The notes: generated by a model from the sequence alone, not told the origin. Positions 32,769 to 42,939 are shown, counted from the stretch's first letter. The stretch is DNA of 64,000 nt from Maridesulfovibrio sp. (GCF_963666665.1 NZ_OY762999.1:2733501-2797500), one strand, 5' to 3'. Made by a program: numbers and translations.

Positions 32769-32957
32769 CTAGATGCCAGCCATGCAGTTGTAAAGTTCTT
32801 CGCTTACCTCGATACGCACAATGCCGTCTTCGATATAAACGCGGATGTTATTTTCAGGAATCAAAGCCATATCCATGGCTACGTCCACCCACTTATTCCT
32901 GAGTTCTGCCGGATCAACATCCTTAAGCGGATGACTTTCTGCTACTTTCCAAGACAT
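32769..32957 (-). CDS. Small conserved-looking protein of unknown function
   Basis: The 62-aa protein has no signal peptide, Cys pairs or motif I recognise; it is acidic, with NNIRVYIEDGIVRIEVSEEL suggesting two beta strands. The start ATG has GGGAG eight bases upstream. It begins 17 bp after alr and is followed by a terminator, so it is the last gene of a mutL-alr unit. It may be specific to the genus. Confidence 0.65.
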   Translation of the reverse strand: MSWKVAESHPLKDVDPAELRNKWVDVAMDMALIPENNIRVYIEDGIVRIEVSEELYNCMAGI

Positions 32958-32974
32958 GTTATATCTCCCGTTTT

Positions 32975-34099
32975 TTATTTTTTGTATGTCCTCGGATTCA
33001 TCCCCAGAAGACAAAAAATTTCATAAGTAATTGTCTGCCACCATCCGGCTAAATCTTCAGCACTGATGCGCCCTTCACCTTCACCGCCCAGCAGGTAGGC
33101 AGTATCGCCGAATTTGACGTCTTCAATGTGGCTGACGTCCACAATACAAAGCTGCATGCAGACCCGGCCCAGAATCTTGGACCGCTTCCCGTGAATACAG
33201 ACCTGTCCGGCATTGGAAAGCCCGCGGCTGTATCCGTCGGCATATCCGGCGCAGACAATGGCCACGGTCATATCCCGATCTGCTGTGTAAGTGCAGCCGT
33301 AACTGATGGCCTGCCCTTTTTGAAGTTTCCGCACGGCCGCAATCTTAGTACGCACCTGCATTGCAGGCTTCAGGTCACGACCCGATTCGCTCCACTCAGT
33401 TCCGAGCAAGGGGTTGGAACCGTAAAGGGCAATTCCCCCGCGCTGTGCGGAATAATGAACCTGATCATGAGCCAGAATTCCTGCAGAGTTGGCAAGTGAT
33501 GCTTCCAACTCATATCCGGCGTCAGCAAGACGCTTCAAAATACCGGAAAAGGTCTCTGCCTGCGCAGACATATACCCCTCGTAAGCCGGATCGTCAGAAG
33601 TGGCAAGGTGCGAACTAGCCAGCACCGGGCAGATTTGAGGATTGATTTTCAGCCACTCAATCAGCTTATCCAGCTCACTGACGCTGAAACCGAGACGGGA
33701 CATTCCAGTATCAAATTTCAAACTGATTTCAACCTTGCGGCCCTGTGCAGACACAACAGCGGAAAGCATTTCCAACTGTTCAAATTCACCGACAAAAGGA
33801 ATTATCTTGTTCTGCGCTGCATTGAAACAATCTTCCTCATTCAGCGGTCCGAGCAATGATATGATACGTTTGCTGCAACCGCTTTTACGCAACTGCATGC
33901 CTTCGCTCACCGTACCTACAGCAAAAGTATCCGCTCCTTCTTCTTCAAGGACACGGGCAACTTCAATAAGCCCATGGCCGTAGGCATCAGCCTTGACCAC
34001 GCCGTAGACCCTGCTTCCTTTTGCTCTAAGCTTTCGGTAATTATGGCGAATTGCGTTTAAATCAACTTCAACTTCAAGTGTATTATATCCGATAGTCAT
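32975..34099 (-). CDS. alr: Alanine racemase
   Basis: This 374-aa pyridoxal-phosphate enzyme makes D-alanine for peptidoglycan. The PLP-binding Lys36 lies in VVKADAYGHG, and the second catalytic Tyr in AISYGCTYTADR; SSHLATSDD matches the family, and the C-terminal barrel (GRVCMQLCIVDV) closes the fold. The ATG at 34099 has GGAG upstream. It lies 29 bp downstream of mutL. Confidence 0.96.
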   Translation of the reverse strand: MTIGYNTLEVEVDLNAIRHNYRKLRAKGSRVYGVVKADAYGHGLIEVARVLEEEGADTFAVGTVSEGMQLRKSGCSKRIISLLGPLNEEDCFNAAQNKIIPFVGEFEQLEMLSAVVSAQGRKVEISLKFDTGMSRLGFSVSELDKLIEWLKINPQICPVLASSHLATSDDPAYEGYMSAQAETFSGILKRLADAGYELEASLANSAGILAHDQVHYSAQRGGIALYGSNPLLGTEWSESGRDLKPAMQVRTKIAAVRKLQKGQAISYGCTYTADRDMTVAIVCAGYADGYSRGLSNAGQVCIHGKRSKILGRVCMQLCIVDVSHIEDVKFGDTAYLLGGEGEGRISAEDLAGWWQTITYEIFCLLGMNPRTYKK

Positions 34100-34128
34100 T
34101 GGAGATCTCCGGTTGAGATTGAGACTGG

Positions 34129-36027
34129 CTATTTGCGTTTGAAAAGTTTCTCCATTTCCAGCGCGGACCAACTGATCAAGACAGGACGACCGTGAGGACA
34201 ATATTCCCTTTGCGGGCATTTCACCCAAGCTTCCAGTAAAGAAAGGGCCTCATTGGCCGCCAACGGCAGGTTGGCCTTGATAGCTGATTTGCAGGAAAGC
34301 ATGATCCAGAGGTCATCCAAAGTCTTGGCCTGTCCATCCACTGCTGCCTTTAAGTACTCCCTTGCTTCCCCGGTTTCAAGTGCCGGAGGGATACCGCGCA
34401 TGGAAAGAGTCTGCCCGGATTCAAGCTCCAGCATGAAGCCTGCAGCCTGCAAATCCTCCCACATTTCCTGCACCCGCTCAACTTCGCTGGGATGGAGGAC
34501 AAGATCGATGGGCAATGCCAGAGGACGCGATTCTCCGCGTGTGCGCAGGGATTTCATATTCTCGTAGATCACCCGTTCATGGGCTGCGTGCTGATCCAGC
34601 AAGCCAAGAGAACCGTTCGGAAGTTTCAGAACCAGATAGGTATCCGCAACCTGCCCCAGATACTCAATACGCGAACCGGGAACGTAAATCGGCCCAGCCG
34701 CGCATGATTCATACTGTTGCGGTTCGGGCACAGAAAGCGGAGTTTCCTTCGCCACATAATTCATGGCCTGTTCATGAACCATATCCGGTTCGGGACGGGA
34801 TTCAGCAACAGTTGGCAAGTTGAAATCTGTCTCAGGCAAAGCAGAACCTACTTCCGGTTCATCATCCAAGGCTGTGAAATCTGTATTCTTAAATTCATTC
34901 CAGCTGGAAAATTTAGCCGCAGGCTCAATGGGCAGTGAGACACTTTCCGATAATCTCTTCTCGCGAACTGCTGCACGGACCGGCATTTCATGCTGACTTT
35001 GCATAGAACTGTCATCTTCCAGAATGCCCAGTTCATAGCGGGAAAGAGCCTGTCCGATACCGTTACGAATGATACTGAATACCGCACTCTCTTCCTGAAA
35101 ACGGACTTCCATCTTTGCAGGATGCACGTTCACGTCCACCAGGTCCGGCGGCAATTCCAGAAAAAGAACAGCTTGCGGATATTCACGGGAAATCAAACGC
35201 CCTTTGTAGGATCCGCGAATGGCACTGAGCAGCAACTTATCCTGAACCGGACGCCCGTTGACGAACATCACAATACGGTCACCGCGACCTTGGGCCAGTC
35301 CGGGAATACCGGCACAGCCATGCACTTTCATTTCCCCGGCTTCATGGGAGAATTCAAGCATGGATTCGCAGATATTTCGCGGCCAGAACACGGACAAACG
35401 CTCCGGCAGGGACTGCCCGGCCGGAAGGCGAAACTGCTCCCGACCATTGGAGGTAAAAGTGAATCCGGCATCTACATTTGCAAGGGCAATCTTGAACAGG
35501 ACCTGATTGCAACGCCGCGCTTCGGTACTTTCGGTTTTCAAAAATTTCAAGCGGGCCGGGACATTAAAAAACAGCTCACGAACTTCAACCGAAGTTCCTC
35601 CGGGAATTGCAGCCGGGCCTTCGTCAGCCACATCTCCGCCTTCAACATGAATAAACCACCCTTCATCGGCACCTTTGCGGCAAGAGCTCATCTTGAAGCG
35701 GGAAACCGAAGCAATACTCGGCAATGCCTCTCCCCGAAAGCCGAAGCTGGTGATTGCGCTTAGATCATCAACATTTGAAATCTTGCTGGTGGCATGACGG
35801 GTAACTGCCAGCTTCAATTCATCAGCTGCGATACCGCGCCCGTTATCTTTCACGGAGATAAAGCCCTGCCCACCGCGCTCAACAGCAACATCAACCTGTG
35901 TACTGCCCGCATCAATGGAGTTCTCCACCAGTTCCTTAACCACGCTTGAAGGGCGCTCCACAACTTCACCAGCGGCAATCTGGTTACGCAAGGAAGCCGG
36001 GAGTACATGAATTTCAGGAGTGCTCAT
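34129..36027 (-). CDS. mutL: DNA mismatch repair protein MutL
   Basis: MutL couples MutS recognition to strand removal. The N-terminal GHKL ATPase shows ENSIDAG, DNGRGI, RHATSKI and GFRGEAL. The C-terminal domain has the endonuclease motif DQHAAHERVIYE, i.e. DQHA-x2-E-x4-E, and CPHGRPV, so this is a nicking MutL as in bacteria without MutH. The 632-aa length is typical. The upstream gap and weak ribosome binding site suggest moderate expression; alr follows. Confidence 0.97.
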   Translation of the reverse strand: MSTPEIHVLPASLRNQIAAGEVVERPSSVVKELVENSIDAGSTQVDVAVERGGQGFISVKDNGRGIAADELKLAVTRHATSKISNVDDLSAITSFGFRGEALPSIASVSRFKMSSCRKGADEGWFIHVEGGDVADEGPAAIPGGTSVEVRELFFNVPARLKFLKTESTEARRCNQVLFKIALANVDAGFTFTSNGREQFRLPAGQSLPERLSVFWPRNICESMLEFSHEAGEMKVHGCAGIPGLAQGRGDRIVMFVNGRPVQDKLLLSAIRGSYKGRLISREYPQAVLFLELPPDLVDVNVHPAKMEVRFQEESAVFSIIRNGIGQALSRYELGILEDDSSMQSQHEMPVRAAVREKRLSESVSLPIEPAAKFSSWNEFKNTDFTALDDEPEVGSALPETDFNLPTVAESRPEPDMVHEQAMNYVAKETPLSVPEPQQYESCAAGPIYVPGSRIEYLGQVADTYLVLKLPNGSLGLLDQHAAHERVIYENMKSLRTRGESRPLALPIDLVLHPSEVERVQEMWEDLQAAGFMLELESGQTLSMRGIPPALETGEAREYLKAAVDGQAKTLDDLWIMLSCKSAIKANLPLAANEALSLLEAWVKCPQREYCPHGRPVLISWSALEMEKLFKRK

Positions 36028-36101
36028 AATGACATATCTATGTGGTATTTTTATTTATCTATTTAAGTCAGAATTTATAGCGCTGAGATTACAATAAGCA
36101 A

Positions 36102-36135
36102 GGCCCCCCGTCTACACATCAGTAGACGGGGGGCC
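36102..36135 (-). terminator. Terminator after lptD
   Basis: GGCCCCCCGTCTAC (36102-36115) pairs perfectly with 36122-36135 (14 bp, ACATCA loop). T residues after it on the minus strand are few, so it may be a weak terminator or leader hairpin of mutL. Confidence 0.65.
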
Positions 36136-36160
36136 CGGTAAGTTTTGTCGAAGAGATAGT

Positions 36161-38473
36161 CTAAAATGCACTCATATCGATAAGATTGAAGTTCACGCCG
36201 TAACGTTCATCAACAGTGGTCTTTGAGGCAATAAATTCCAAAGAGAAGCACTGGTGACTCCATCCCAAGGAAGCAGTCTTTTCAAGGTCACGGTCAGAAT
36301 TAAGATCGGTTCTGAATTTACCGCCGATCCGCAGATTCCAAGGCAGCTTGGCTTTCATGCCGTAGCTGATGATCTGCATGTCTGAGTCCTGCTGACGCTT
36401 ATATTCATCAATCTTGCGCAGGTAATCGTATCCAAGAGAGAACTCCGCATACTCATCGTAAAAGAGCTTGAGGATATTTTCATGCTCGGTAACATCACCC
36501 AGATATGGAGAAATCCATGTTCTGGAGGTGAGGTTCACGAAATTGTAGGGAGTAACAATGAATTCGGCCATGAAATCAGAGAAGGGGCGCCGTTCATACT
36601 CGCTGAGTTCTATGGAACGGTTTTCTTCGTCAATGTCATAGCCCTGCTCCAGACGCACCCGCAGGAATTCAAGGTAGTCGTTTTCCAGTACCGGGTTACC
36701 GTCAGCATCCATAACCACTGTTGCGCGGTTACGGTCAAAAACGTTGGTCAGCGAGAAGACAACATCGTTCTGCTCGGAAATACGGTCGCGAGAATCAAAG
36801 TAAGGCAACTTGGTCTGAGACGCAGAGTCATCCTGAACCCATGAGTATTCCAAGCGAGGAATCACGTTATGCTTCATGCTGGTCCAACCGGACTGTCCTA
36901 CGTTTTCTCTGGTAACCACAGGAGCTGATTCCAGCTCAAAGACGCGGTAAAAATCAGTAGCAGCGCTGATTCCGGCATCAGCCAGAAAACGGAACTGAGT
37001 AGAATCGTGACTGCCTTCAGAAGTAGAGTTCTGGAAAGAAGTGCCCAGATAGTTGGTAGCCCTTACTCCGGCATAAGGAATAAAGGTGATTCCACCGGCA
37101 CGCACAGGCATGCTGAATGAAGGCTTGATATCAATACGTCCACCGGTGGTGCCGTATTCACGCCAGAAATAGCTGGACTGAAATTCACCTTCCCACTCGA
37201 TGGGAGTCCCGAAGAAATTATTCTTGAATGCGTAAGCGGATAGCTGCGGCATTGTCTGCAGGGTCGGATCCTGAGTGGAAGGAGCATTGTCATTACGGTA
37301 AAGCAGGTTTTCCGTATACTGCGCCATGGCCGAAACAGAGTAATTATCCCAGCTTCTGGCTATGAGGGCGGTACTGGTCCTTTCGTTGGCATCGGCGGTG
37401 GCTATATCGCGCCCGAATTCGTCAAGAAAAGAATCACGGGTGGCGTCATACCCATTGGTACCGGAACGGAATTCACGCAGATAATCCTGGTCAGATACAA
37501 GGTCCATATCAAAGATGGTCTGCCAGTCAGGGTTACCGAGATATCCGTTGTATTTAGATCTGATCCACCAGCGGTTCTGGTTGGGTCTGATCATATTATC
37601 GCTGAAGGAATAACTTGCGTCATTGGCGTTGTTGTAGCTTTTACTGTCGTACAACCAATCAGCACGCCATGATCCTTTGGTGTTCACATCTTCGGAATGA
37701 CGGAATTCCACACCGGGCCTGAATCCGCGTTTGCTCAGGTATTCCGGATAGAAAGTCATGTCCATTTCATCATTGATTGCCCAATAGAACGGCAGGTTGA
37801 ACCTGTTTCCGAGACGGTTTGAGTTGCCGATTTCAGGATCAAGGATACCGGACTGGCGCTCACGCTGTACCGGAAGTTCCATGTAAGGAGTGTACATAAC
37901 CGGGACACCCTTAACTTTGAACTTGGAATGCCAGAGACGGGCATAGCCGTTGATGGTTATATCACCCTCACCGGATTCAAAGGACCAGAGGGGATTCTCA
38001 CCCTCACAGGCAGTCACTTTTACATCCTTGAAACTGTATGTGGCTCCGTTATGCTTTTCAATAAATTCACTTTCAAAATAGACATGGGGCTTGGCAACAA
38101 AAACGCGGCCCTTTTTAAGCCAGCCGACCATATTATTCAGGTCGAACTCGGCTTCAGCCGCATCGTAAAAGTCGCCTTTAATCTGCGCCTTCACATTACC
38201 GCGCAGATAAATCCATTTGGTTGCCTGATAAAAACGGGCAAAATCGGCCTTGATGTAGTTATCACCGCTGCGCAGGGTAACATCCCCGTAGGCCTGAAGG
38301 TATTCGCTGTCGCTTTCCACAACAAGTTTATCTGCGGAAAACTTCCACTGCTCACCCTTCTGCTCCACGCCATTACTATCGGTCATGGGCACGGTCATCT
38401 GTTGCTGTGCCAAAGAAGCACACGGCAGACAAAGGAGAAGTAAAACTACAAAGATGACGAACCTGGATTTCAA
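36161..38473 (-). CDS. lptD: LPS-assembly protein LptD
   Basis: LptD forms the outer-membrane barrel that inserts LPS together with LptE. The precursor has a signal peptide (MKSRFVIFVVLLLLCLPC, cleaved near SLAQQQ), an N-terminal OstA/LptA-like jellyroll (SADKLVVESDSEYLQAYGDV) and a long beta-rich barrel region ending with Phe, as in outer-membrane proteins. Start choice is uncertain: TTG 38473 gives the clean signal peptide and follows AAAGGGCAGG; TTG 38497 is also possible. hldD lies upstream in the same unit, so LPS core synthesis and LPS export genes are together. Confidence 0.9.
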   Translation of the reverse strand: MKSRFVIFVVLLLLCLPCASLAQQQMTVPMTDSNGVEQKGEQWKFSADKLVVESDSEYLQAYGDVTLRSGDNYIKADFARFYQATKWIYLRGNVKAQIKGDFYDAAEAEFDLNNMVGWLKKGRVFVAKPHVYFESEFIEKHNGATYSFKDVKVTACEGENPLWSFESGEGDITINGYARLWHSKFKVKGVPVMYTPYMELPVQRERQSGILDPEIGNSNRLGNRFNLPFYWAINDEMDMTFYPEYLSKRGFRPGVEFRHSEDVNTKGSWRADWLYDSKSYNNANDASYSFSDNMIRPNQNRWWIRSKYNGYLGNPDWQTIFDMDLVSDQDYLREFRSGTNGYDATRDSFLDEFGRDIATADANERTSTALIARSWDNYSVSAMAQYTENLLYRNDNAPSTQDPTLQTMPQLSAYAFKNNFFGTPIEWEGEFQSSYFWREYGTTGGRIDIKPSFSMPVRAGGITFIPYAGVRATNYLGTSFQNSTSEGSHDSTQFRFLADAGISAATDFYRVFELESAPVVTRENVGQSGWTSMKHNVIPRLEYSWVQDDSASQTKLPYFDSRDRISEQNDVVFSLTNVFDRNRATVVMDADGNPVLENDYLEFLRVRLEQGYDIDEENRSIELSEYERRPFSDFMAEFIVTPYNFVNLTSRTWISPYLGDVTEHENILKLFYDEYAEFSLGYDYLRKIDEYKRQQDSDMQIISYGMKAKLPWNLRIGGKFRTDLNSDRDLEKTASLGWSHQCFSLEFIASKTTVDERYGVNFNLIDMSAF

Positions 38474-38523
38474 AACAACCTGCCCTTTAATATTCAAACT
38501 GTCCCGGCTAACCGGATCAACAA

Positions 38524-39501
38524 TTAACTCTTGAGATAAGGATCTTCCTGAGCCAGATAATTCTGCACATAATCTTTGGCCGCCTCTTCCAGAGAAGTGA
38601 ACGGCTTATCATAGCCGGCTTCCACCAGCTTGCTCATATTGGCCTGAGTGAAATACTGGTACTTGTCGCGAATAGTTTCCGGCATTTCGATGTAGCTGAT
38701 GTTCGGTTCAACATCCATCGCGGAGAAAACAGAACGTGCAAGTTCGTTCCATTCGCGAGCCTGTCCGGTTCCGATATTGAAAATACCGTTTGCCTGCGGA
38801 TTCTGCAGGAACCACCACATAACGTCCACGCAGTCCTTGATATAAACAAAGTCGCGTTTCTGGCCGCCATGGGGATATTCCGGCTTGTAGGATTTGAAAA
38901 GCTTCATCTCTCCGGTTTCACCGATCTGGTGAAAAGCCTTGCAGATAACACTCTTCATATCATCTTTATGATATTCGTTAGGTCCGAATACATTGAAAAA
39001 TTTAAGGCTGACCAGCTTATCCAGCACTCCGCCGCGCTTAGCCCAAAGGTCAAAAAGCTGCTTGGAGTAACCATACATATTCATAGGTTTGAGACGGTCA
39101 ATGCCTTCGTGGTCGTCATCAAAGCCGAACTGTCCGTCACCGTAGGTGGCAGCACTGGAAGCATTGATAAAACGCACATCATGCTGGAGGCAGAAACGGC
39201 AAAGCATCTGGGTGTAGCGGTAGTTGTTCTCCATGAGAAAATCCGCATCCTGTTCGGTGGTGGAAGAGCAGGCCCCCATGTGGATTACAGCATCAGTTTT
39301 AAAGGGATCGTCACCTTCAAGAATGAACTTGAAAAACTGATCTCTATGGATGTAATCCTCATAACGGAGGTTAACCAAATTCTTCCATTTATCAGTCTTG
39401 GCAAGGTTATCGACAATCAGGATATCGTCGATTCCCATCTGGTTTAATTTCCAGACCATGGCACTGCCGATAAAACCGGCTCCGCCAGTAACAATATACA
39501 T
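38524..39501 (-). CDS. hldD: ADP-L-glycero-D-manno-heptose 6-epimerase
   Basis: HldD epimerises ADP-D-glycero-D-manno-heptose to the L form for the LPS inner core. The 325-aa SDR protein has the NAD(P) motif VTGGAGFIGS, the catalytic Ser in NASSAATYG and the Tyr-x3-Lys in MYGYSKQ. GGAG lies nine bases before the ATG. It is upstream of lptD with a gap of about 25-50 bp and is divergent from the cysteine desulfidase gene. Confidence 0.95.
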   Translation of the reverse strand: MYIVTGGAGFIGSAMVWKLNQMGIDDILIVDNLAKTDKWKNLVNLRYEDYIHRDQFFKFILEGDDPFKTDAVIHMGACSSTTEQDADFLMENNYRYTQMLCRFCLQHDVRFINASSAATYGDGQFGFDDDHEGIDRLKPMNMYGYSKQLFDLWAKRGGVLDKLVSLKFFNVFGPNEYHKDDMKSVICKAFHQIGETGEMKLFKSYKPEYPHGGQKRDFVYIKDCVDVMWWFLQNPQANGIFNIGTGQAREWNELARSVFSAMDVEPNISYIEMPETIRDKYQYFTQANMSKLVEAGYDKPFTSLEEAAKDYVQNYLAQEDPYLKS

Positions 39502-39945
39502 ATATAATTTCTCCAGCTAATTTAGGCATATAAAAACATATATTAGTACTATCACACAATACAAGTTGCCGGATGTTACTTATTTTTCTGACACTTTTCA
39601 ACTACATTTAAGTTAAAAGAGCTTATTTGCATAAAAACAAACGCAACACCTTTCTCTCAACATCAGCTAATGCACAAAAAGCTTAGCTTTTCAATAAAAC
39701 ACAACACAGATACAAATAAAGTTATGTTGTAAACAACAAGTTAAATAGAATTTAAACGTTCACCACTTCAGCATGATCACAATTCAACTTTATACTTCTT
39801 GTTTTTAATCTTGCTTAAGTGTAATTTAATGTTATCCTTATTTAAACACAAACAACAATTATGATTTTCTCTAGACTTTATTTACACATGAAGCTTAATT
39901 ATCCAAGCAGACCGACACCTCAACAGTAAAAACCAAGGGATTGCC
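39502..39945. other. 444-bp AT-rich intergenic region
   Basis: No gene is seen. It must hold the divergent promoters of hldD and the cysteine desulfidase gene. The nearly palindromic TGTTGT-AA-ACAACA at 39725-39738 is a possible regulator site. The remainder is low-complexity A/T with several AACA-containing stretches. Confidence 0.45.
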
Positions 39946-41265
39946 ATGAAATACTCTGTAAAAGAAATTCTGCACTTTGAAGTTTCTCCGGCACTGGGCT
40001 GCACCGAGCCCGTAGCAATTGCACTTGCCACCGCCGCTGCAGCTTCCGTGATACCCGATAAAAGGCCGGACAAAATCGAAGTCTGGGTTGACCCGAATAT
40101 CTATAAAAACGGACTGGCTGTAATCATCCCCGGCACAGGAGGACTGAACGGACTTGATACCGCAGCAGCCTTGGGAGCACTTTATGGAGACCCCGCACTA
40201 GGACTTGAAGTTCTTGAGCCCCTTGACGAAGAGAGCGCAAAAGAAGCCTGTAAATACAAGGAGAAACACCCTGTAACAGTGAATCTGTTAGAAAACAGAC
40301 ACGGTATTTATGTCCGCGCCCTGCTTACCTTCGGCCCTGATCATGTTGAAACGACCATTGAAGGCGTACATGACAATATCACTTCTCTGACCCTTAACGG
40401 AGAGCCGGTAAAAGACTCTACTCTGGTCAAAACACAACAAGCGCAAAAAGCCGATGTTTCCAAACTCGAGGACTTCATCAAGACACTTTCCCTCGATGAT
40501 CTGGTAGATATGATCAATGATCTCGACGAACAGGATTTCACTTTTCTCAAAGAAGGAATCACATACAACATGCGCCTTGCCGATTACGGACTCAAACACG
40601 GTTCAGGATTGGGCGTCGGGGCTACTTTTGAAAAAATGGCCCGCCTGAAAATCCTCAACAGGGATATGATTCTGGCCGCCCGGACCATAACTTCAGCCGC
40701 ATCTGATGCCCGCATGGGCGGTATCAAGCTTCCGGCTATGAGCTCAGGAGGTTCGGGCAACCACGGCCTGACAGCAATCCTGCCCATCTATGCCGTGAGT
40801 GAGTTTGTGGACTGCTCCGAGAAAACAATGCTTGAAGCCATTGCCCTAAGCCACCTTGTAACCGCATACGTAAAAGCCCAGACAGGAAGGTTGTCAGCCG
40901 TTTGCGGATGCTCTGTGGCCGCAGGCGCCGGGGCAACTGCCGGGATTACCTATCTCATGGGCGGGACTCCGACCCAAATGGCCGGAGCCATCACCAACCT
41001 GACTGAAGACCTGGCCGGTATTATCTGCGACGGTGCCAAATGCGGATGTGCACTAAAACTGGCCACCGCAGCCGGAACAGCAGTCCAAGCCGCTCTATTT
41101 GCCATCCATGGAGTAAATGTTCATTCCAGCGACGGCATCATCGGCAGCTCTCCCGAACAGACCATGCAGAACATCGGGACTCTGAGCACACAGGGCATGA
41201 TTGACACAGACCGGACCATTCTGAAAATCATGCTTGAAAAACACTTCACAGGCATGGATAATTAA
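39946..41265 (+). CDS. cyuA: L-cysteine desulfidase family protein (UPF0597)
   Basis: The 439-aa protein fits the UPF0597/CyuA (YhaM) family, oxygen-sensitive [4Fe-4S] enzymes that split L-cysteine to pyruvate, ammonia and sulfide. Conserved Cys are in ALGCTEP at residue 19 and in AVCGCSVAAGAGATAG and CDGAKCGCALK near the C-terminus. Serine deaminase activity is possible because the family is related to L-serine dehydratase. It stands alone behind a long AT-rich regulatory region, so induction by cysteine is plausible. Confidence 0.9.
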   Translation: MKYSVKEILHFEVSPALGCTEPVAIALATAAAASVIPDKRPDKIEVWVDPNIYKNGLAVIIPGTGGLNGLDTAAALGALYGDPALGLEVLEPLDEESAKEACKYKEKHPVTVNLLENRHGIYVRALLTFGPDHVETTIEGVHDNITSLTLNGEPVKDSTLVKTQQAQKADVSKLEDFIKTLSLDDLVDMINDLDEQDFTFLKEGITYNMRLADYGLKHGSGLGVGATFEKMARLKILNRDMILAARTITSAASDARMGGIKLPAMSSGGSGNHGLTAILPIYAVSEFVDCSEKTMLEAIALSHLVTAYVKAQTGRLSAVCGCSVAAGAGATAGITYLMGGTPTQMAGAITNLTEDLAGIICDGAKCGCALKLATAAGTAVQAALFAIHGVNVHSSDGIIGSSPEQTMQNIGTLSTQGMIDTDRTILKIMLEKHFTGMDN

Positions 41266-41379
41266 AAGAACCATAAAAATAACACAAAACTATTGATTAA
41301 GCCCTGCCAATACCTTAATTTTGGTAGAGTAAAAAAACTAATTTAGACCCGTTAACCAACATACCGGAGGACTTTCATA

Positions 41380-42450
41380 ATGTTCAAAAGAAAAGTTTCA
41401 TTAATTCTGACTGTTGCCTTAGCCGCTCTTCTGGCCTTCGGCTCCATGGCCTCTGCTGAGTCCAGAATTGTTCTTAAACCCAAAGTAGATGCATTCGCTT
41501 ATTTTGTGGACACTTCACCATCCATGTCACAGACATATGGTTCCACCGGGAATCCTAAAATCATTGCCGGTCTTAACGCCCTTAAGAGACTCAACAACGT
41601 TGTTCCCGAACTGGGATACGACTCCGCTCTTTACGCAATGCCCGACTTTGCGACATATTCCCCCAAATCCATATTCACAAGATCTGGTATGGCTAAAGGA
41701 ATTGCATCTGTTCCCAGCGAGCTGCCTTTCTTCCAGTCCACCCCGATCGGCACAGGTTTTTCCGATCTTGATGGTGTACTCAAAAACTGGGGCGGAAAAT
41801 TCGCAGTAATTTTTGTTTCCGACGGTCTGACCAACACAGGACGCAATCCTGCGGTTATCGTTTCCGACATGGCAAAGAAATACGGCGACCGTTTCTGCCT
41901 GCACATCATCAGCGTAGCTGACACCGAACGCGGTAAAGCAAACCTGAAACGTCTCGCAAGCCTTACTCCTTGCGGCGTTTATGTTGATGTAACCGATCTC
42001 GCAGACAAAGCAATGCTCGACAAGTTCGCACAGGATGTATTCTACACTCAGGAAGAAGAGCTTATCGTTGAAGTAGTTGAAGAAGTTATCGTTCCGGTTG
42101 TTCCGGTTCAGGAAAAAATCGTTTTCCGTAACTTCAACTTCGGTTTCGACAAATACCAGATCACAGATGAAATGGTTCCGGCTCTGACTGAAGCAGCAAC
42201 CATGCTTGAAGAATTCCCGAATCTCAAAGTCATGGTCGGCGGCCACACTGACTCCTCAGGCTCCGAAGCATACAACCAAGGCCTGTCCGAGCGCAGAGCA
42301 AAGTCTGTTGCAGACTGGCTGGCAGCCAACGGCATTGCTCCTGAACGCCTTGAAGTCAAGGGATACGGCGAAATGAATCCCAAGTACGACAACAAGACCA
42401 AAGAAGGACGCAAGCTTAACCGCCGCGTTGAAATCGACGTAGAAGACTAA
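41380..42450 (+). CDS. VWA domain plus OmpA-like C-terminal domain protein
   Basis: The 356-aa precursor has a signal peptide (cleaved at SMASA/ES). Residues about 38-210 form a von Willebrand A domain with a MIDAS motif DTSPSMS from Asp44 (D-x-S-x-S); residues about 235-356 form an OmpA-like peptidoglycan-binding domain with FNFGFDKYQ, GHTDSSGSEAYNQGLSERRA and GYGEMNP. A Val/Glu-rich linker (EEELIVEVVEEVIVPVV) joins them. It should sit in the periplasm, bound to the cell wall, presenting a metal-dependent adhesion domain. The next gene is a small exported protein 69 bp downstream. Confidence 0.9.
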   Translation: MFKRKVSLILTVALAALLAFGSMASAESRIVLKPKVDAFAYFVDTSPSMSQTYGSTGNPKIIAGLNALKRLNNVVPELGYDSALYAMPDFATYSPKSIFTRSGMAKGIASVPSELPFFQSTPIGTGFSDLDGVLKNWGGKFAVIFVSDGLTNTGRNPAVIVSDMAKKYGDRFCLHIISVADTERGKANLKRLASLTPCGVYVDVTDLADKAMLDKFAQDVFYTQEEELIVEVVEEVIVPVVPVQEKIVFRNFNFGFDKYQITDEMVPALTEAATMLEEFPNLKVMVGGHTDSSGSEAYNQGLSERRAKSVADWLAANGIAPERLEVKGYGEMNPKYDNKTKEGRKLNRRVEIDVED

Positions 42451-42466
42451 AAGCCACATATGCATT

Positions 42467-42501
42467 AAAAGGGGTGGGAAGATTTTTCTTTCCACCCTTT
42501 T
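42467..42501 (+). terminator. Terminator after the VWA-OmpA gene
   Basis: AAAAGGGGTGGGAAG (42467-42481) pairs, with one bulged G, with CTTTCCACCCTTTT ending at 42501. It overlaps the leader of the next small gene, which begins at 42520. Confidence 0.7.
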
Positions 42502-42519
42502 CGCACTTTGGAGTACCAG

Positions 42520-42939
42520 ATGAGACTTGCCAGCAAAGTTTTAACATCTCTTATTGTAAGCCTGCTGCTTTGCTCTGCAGCATATGCCTCCCAGCCCGGA
42601 ACCCAGGAAGAACTGGATACATTTACAAATTTTGCCATCGGCTGGGTAGTCAAACTGAACAAAAGCCACATCAAAGGCTTCACCCGCATGGAAATATTAC
42701 TCCAAAAAGACGGAACCTACCTCGCAAGATACCATGCTATTTCTCCCGACACCATCACCTGCAAAGTGAAGAAGACCAGTAAAAAAAGTAAGGGCATGGT
42801 CGGCCTGCTTAAGTACATAGAGACTATCTATGAAAGCACGGGCAAGACTCCGCAGGAAGCACGGGCCAACAAATTTAAACCCGTGAAAAACATTAGAATT
42901 ACAGAAATTTTCAGTAACGCAGGTAAGGGCTGGCGTTAA
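42520..42939 (+). CDS. Small exported protein of unknown function
   Basis: A 139-aa protein with a signal peptide (MRLASKVLTSLIVSLLLCSA, cleaved near AYA/SQ). The mature part is basic and contains TRMEILLQKDGTYLARYHA and TCKVKKTSKKSKG; no family recognised. GGAG lies six bases before the ATG. Position directly after the VWA-OmpA gene suggests a shared role at the envelope, but a terminator separates them. Confidence 0.7.
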   Translation: MRLASKVLTSLIVSLLLCSAAYASQPGTQEELDTFTNFAIGWVVKLNKSHIKGFTRMEILLQKDGTYLARYHAISPDTITCKVKKTSKKSKGMVGLLKYIETIYESTGKTPQEARANKFKPVKNIRITEIFSNAGKGWR

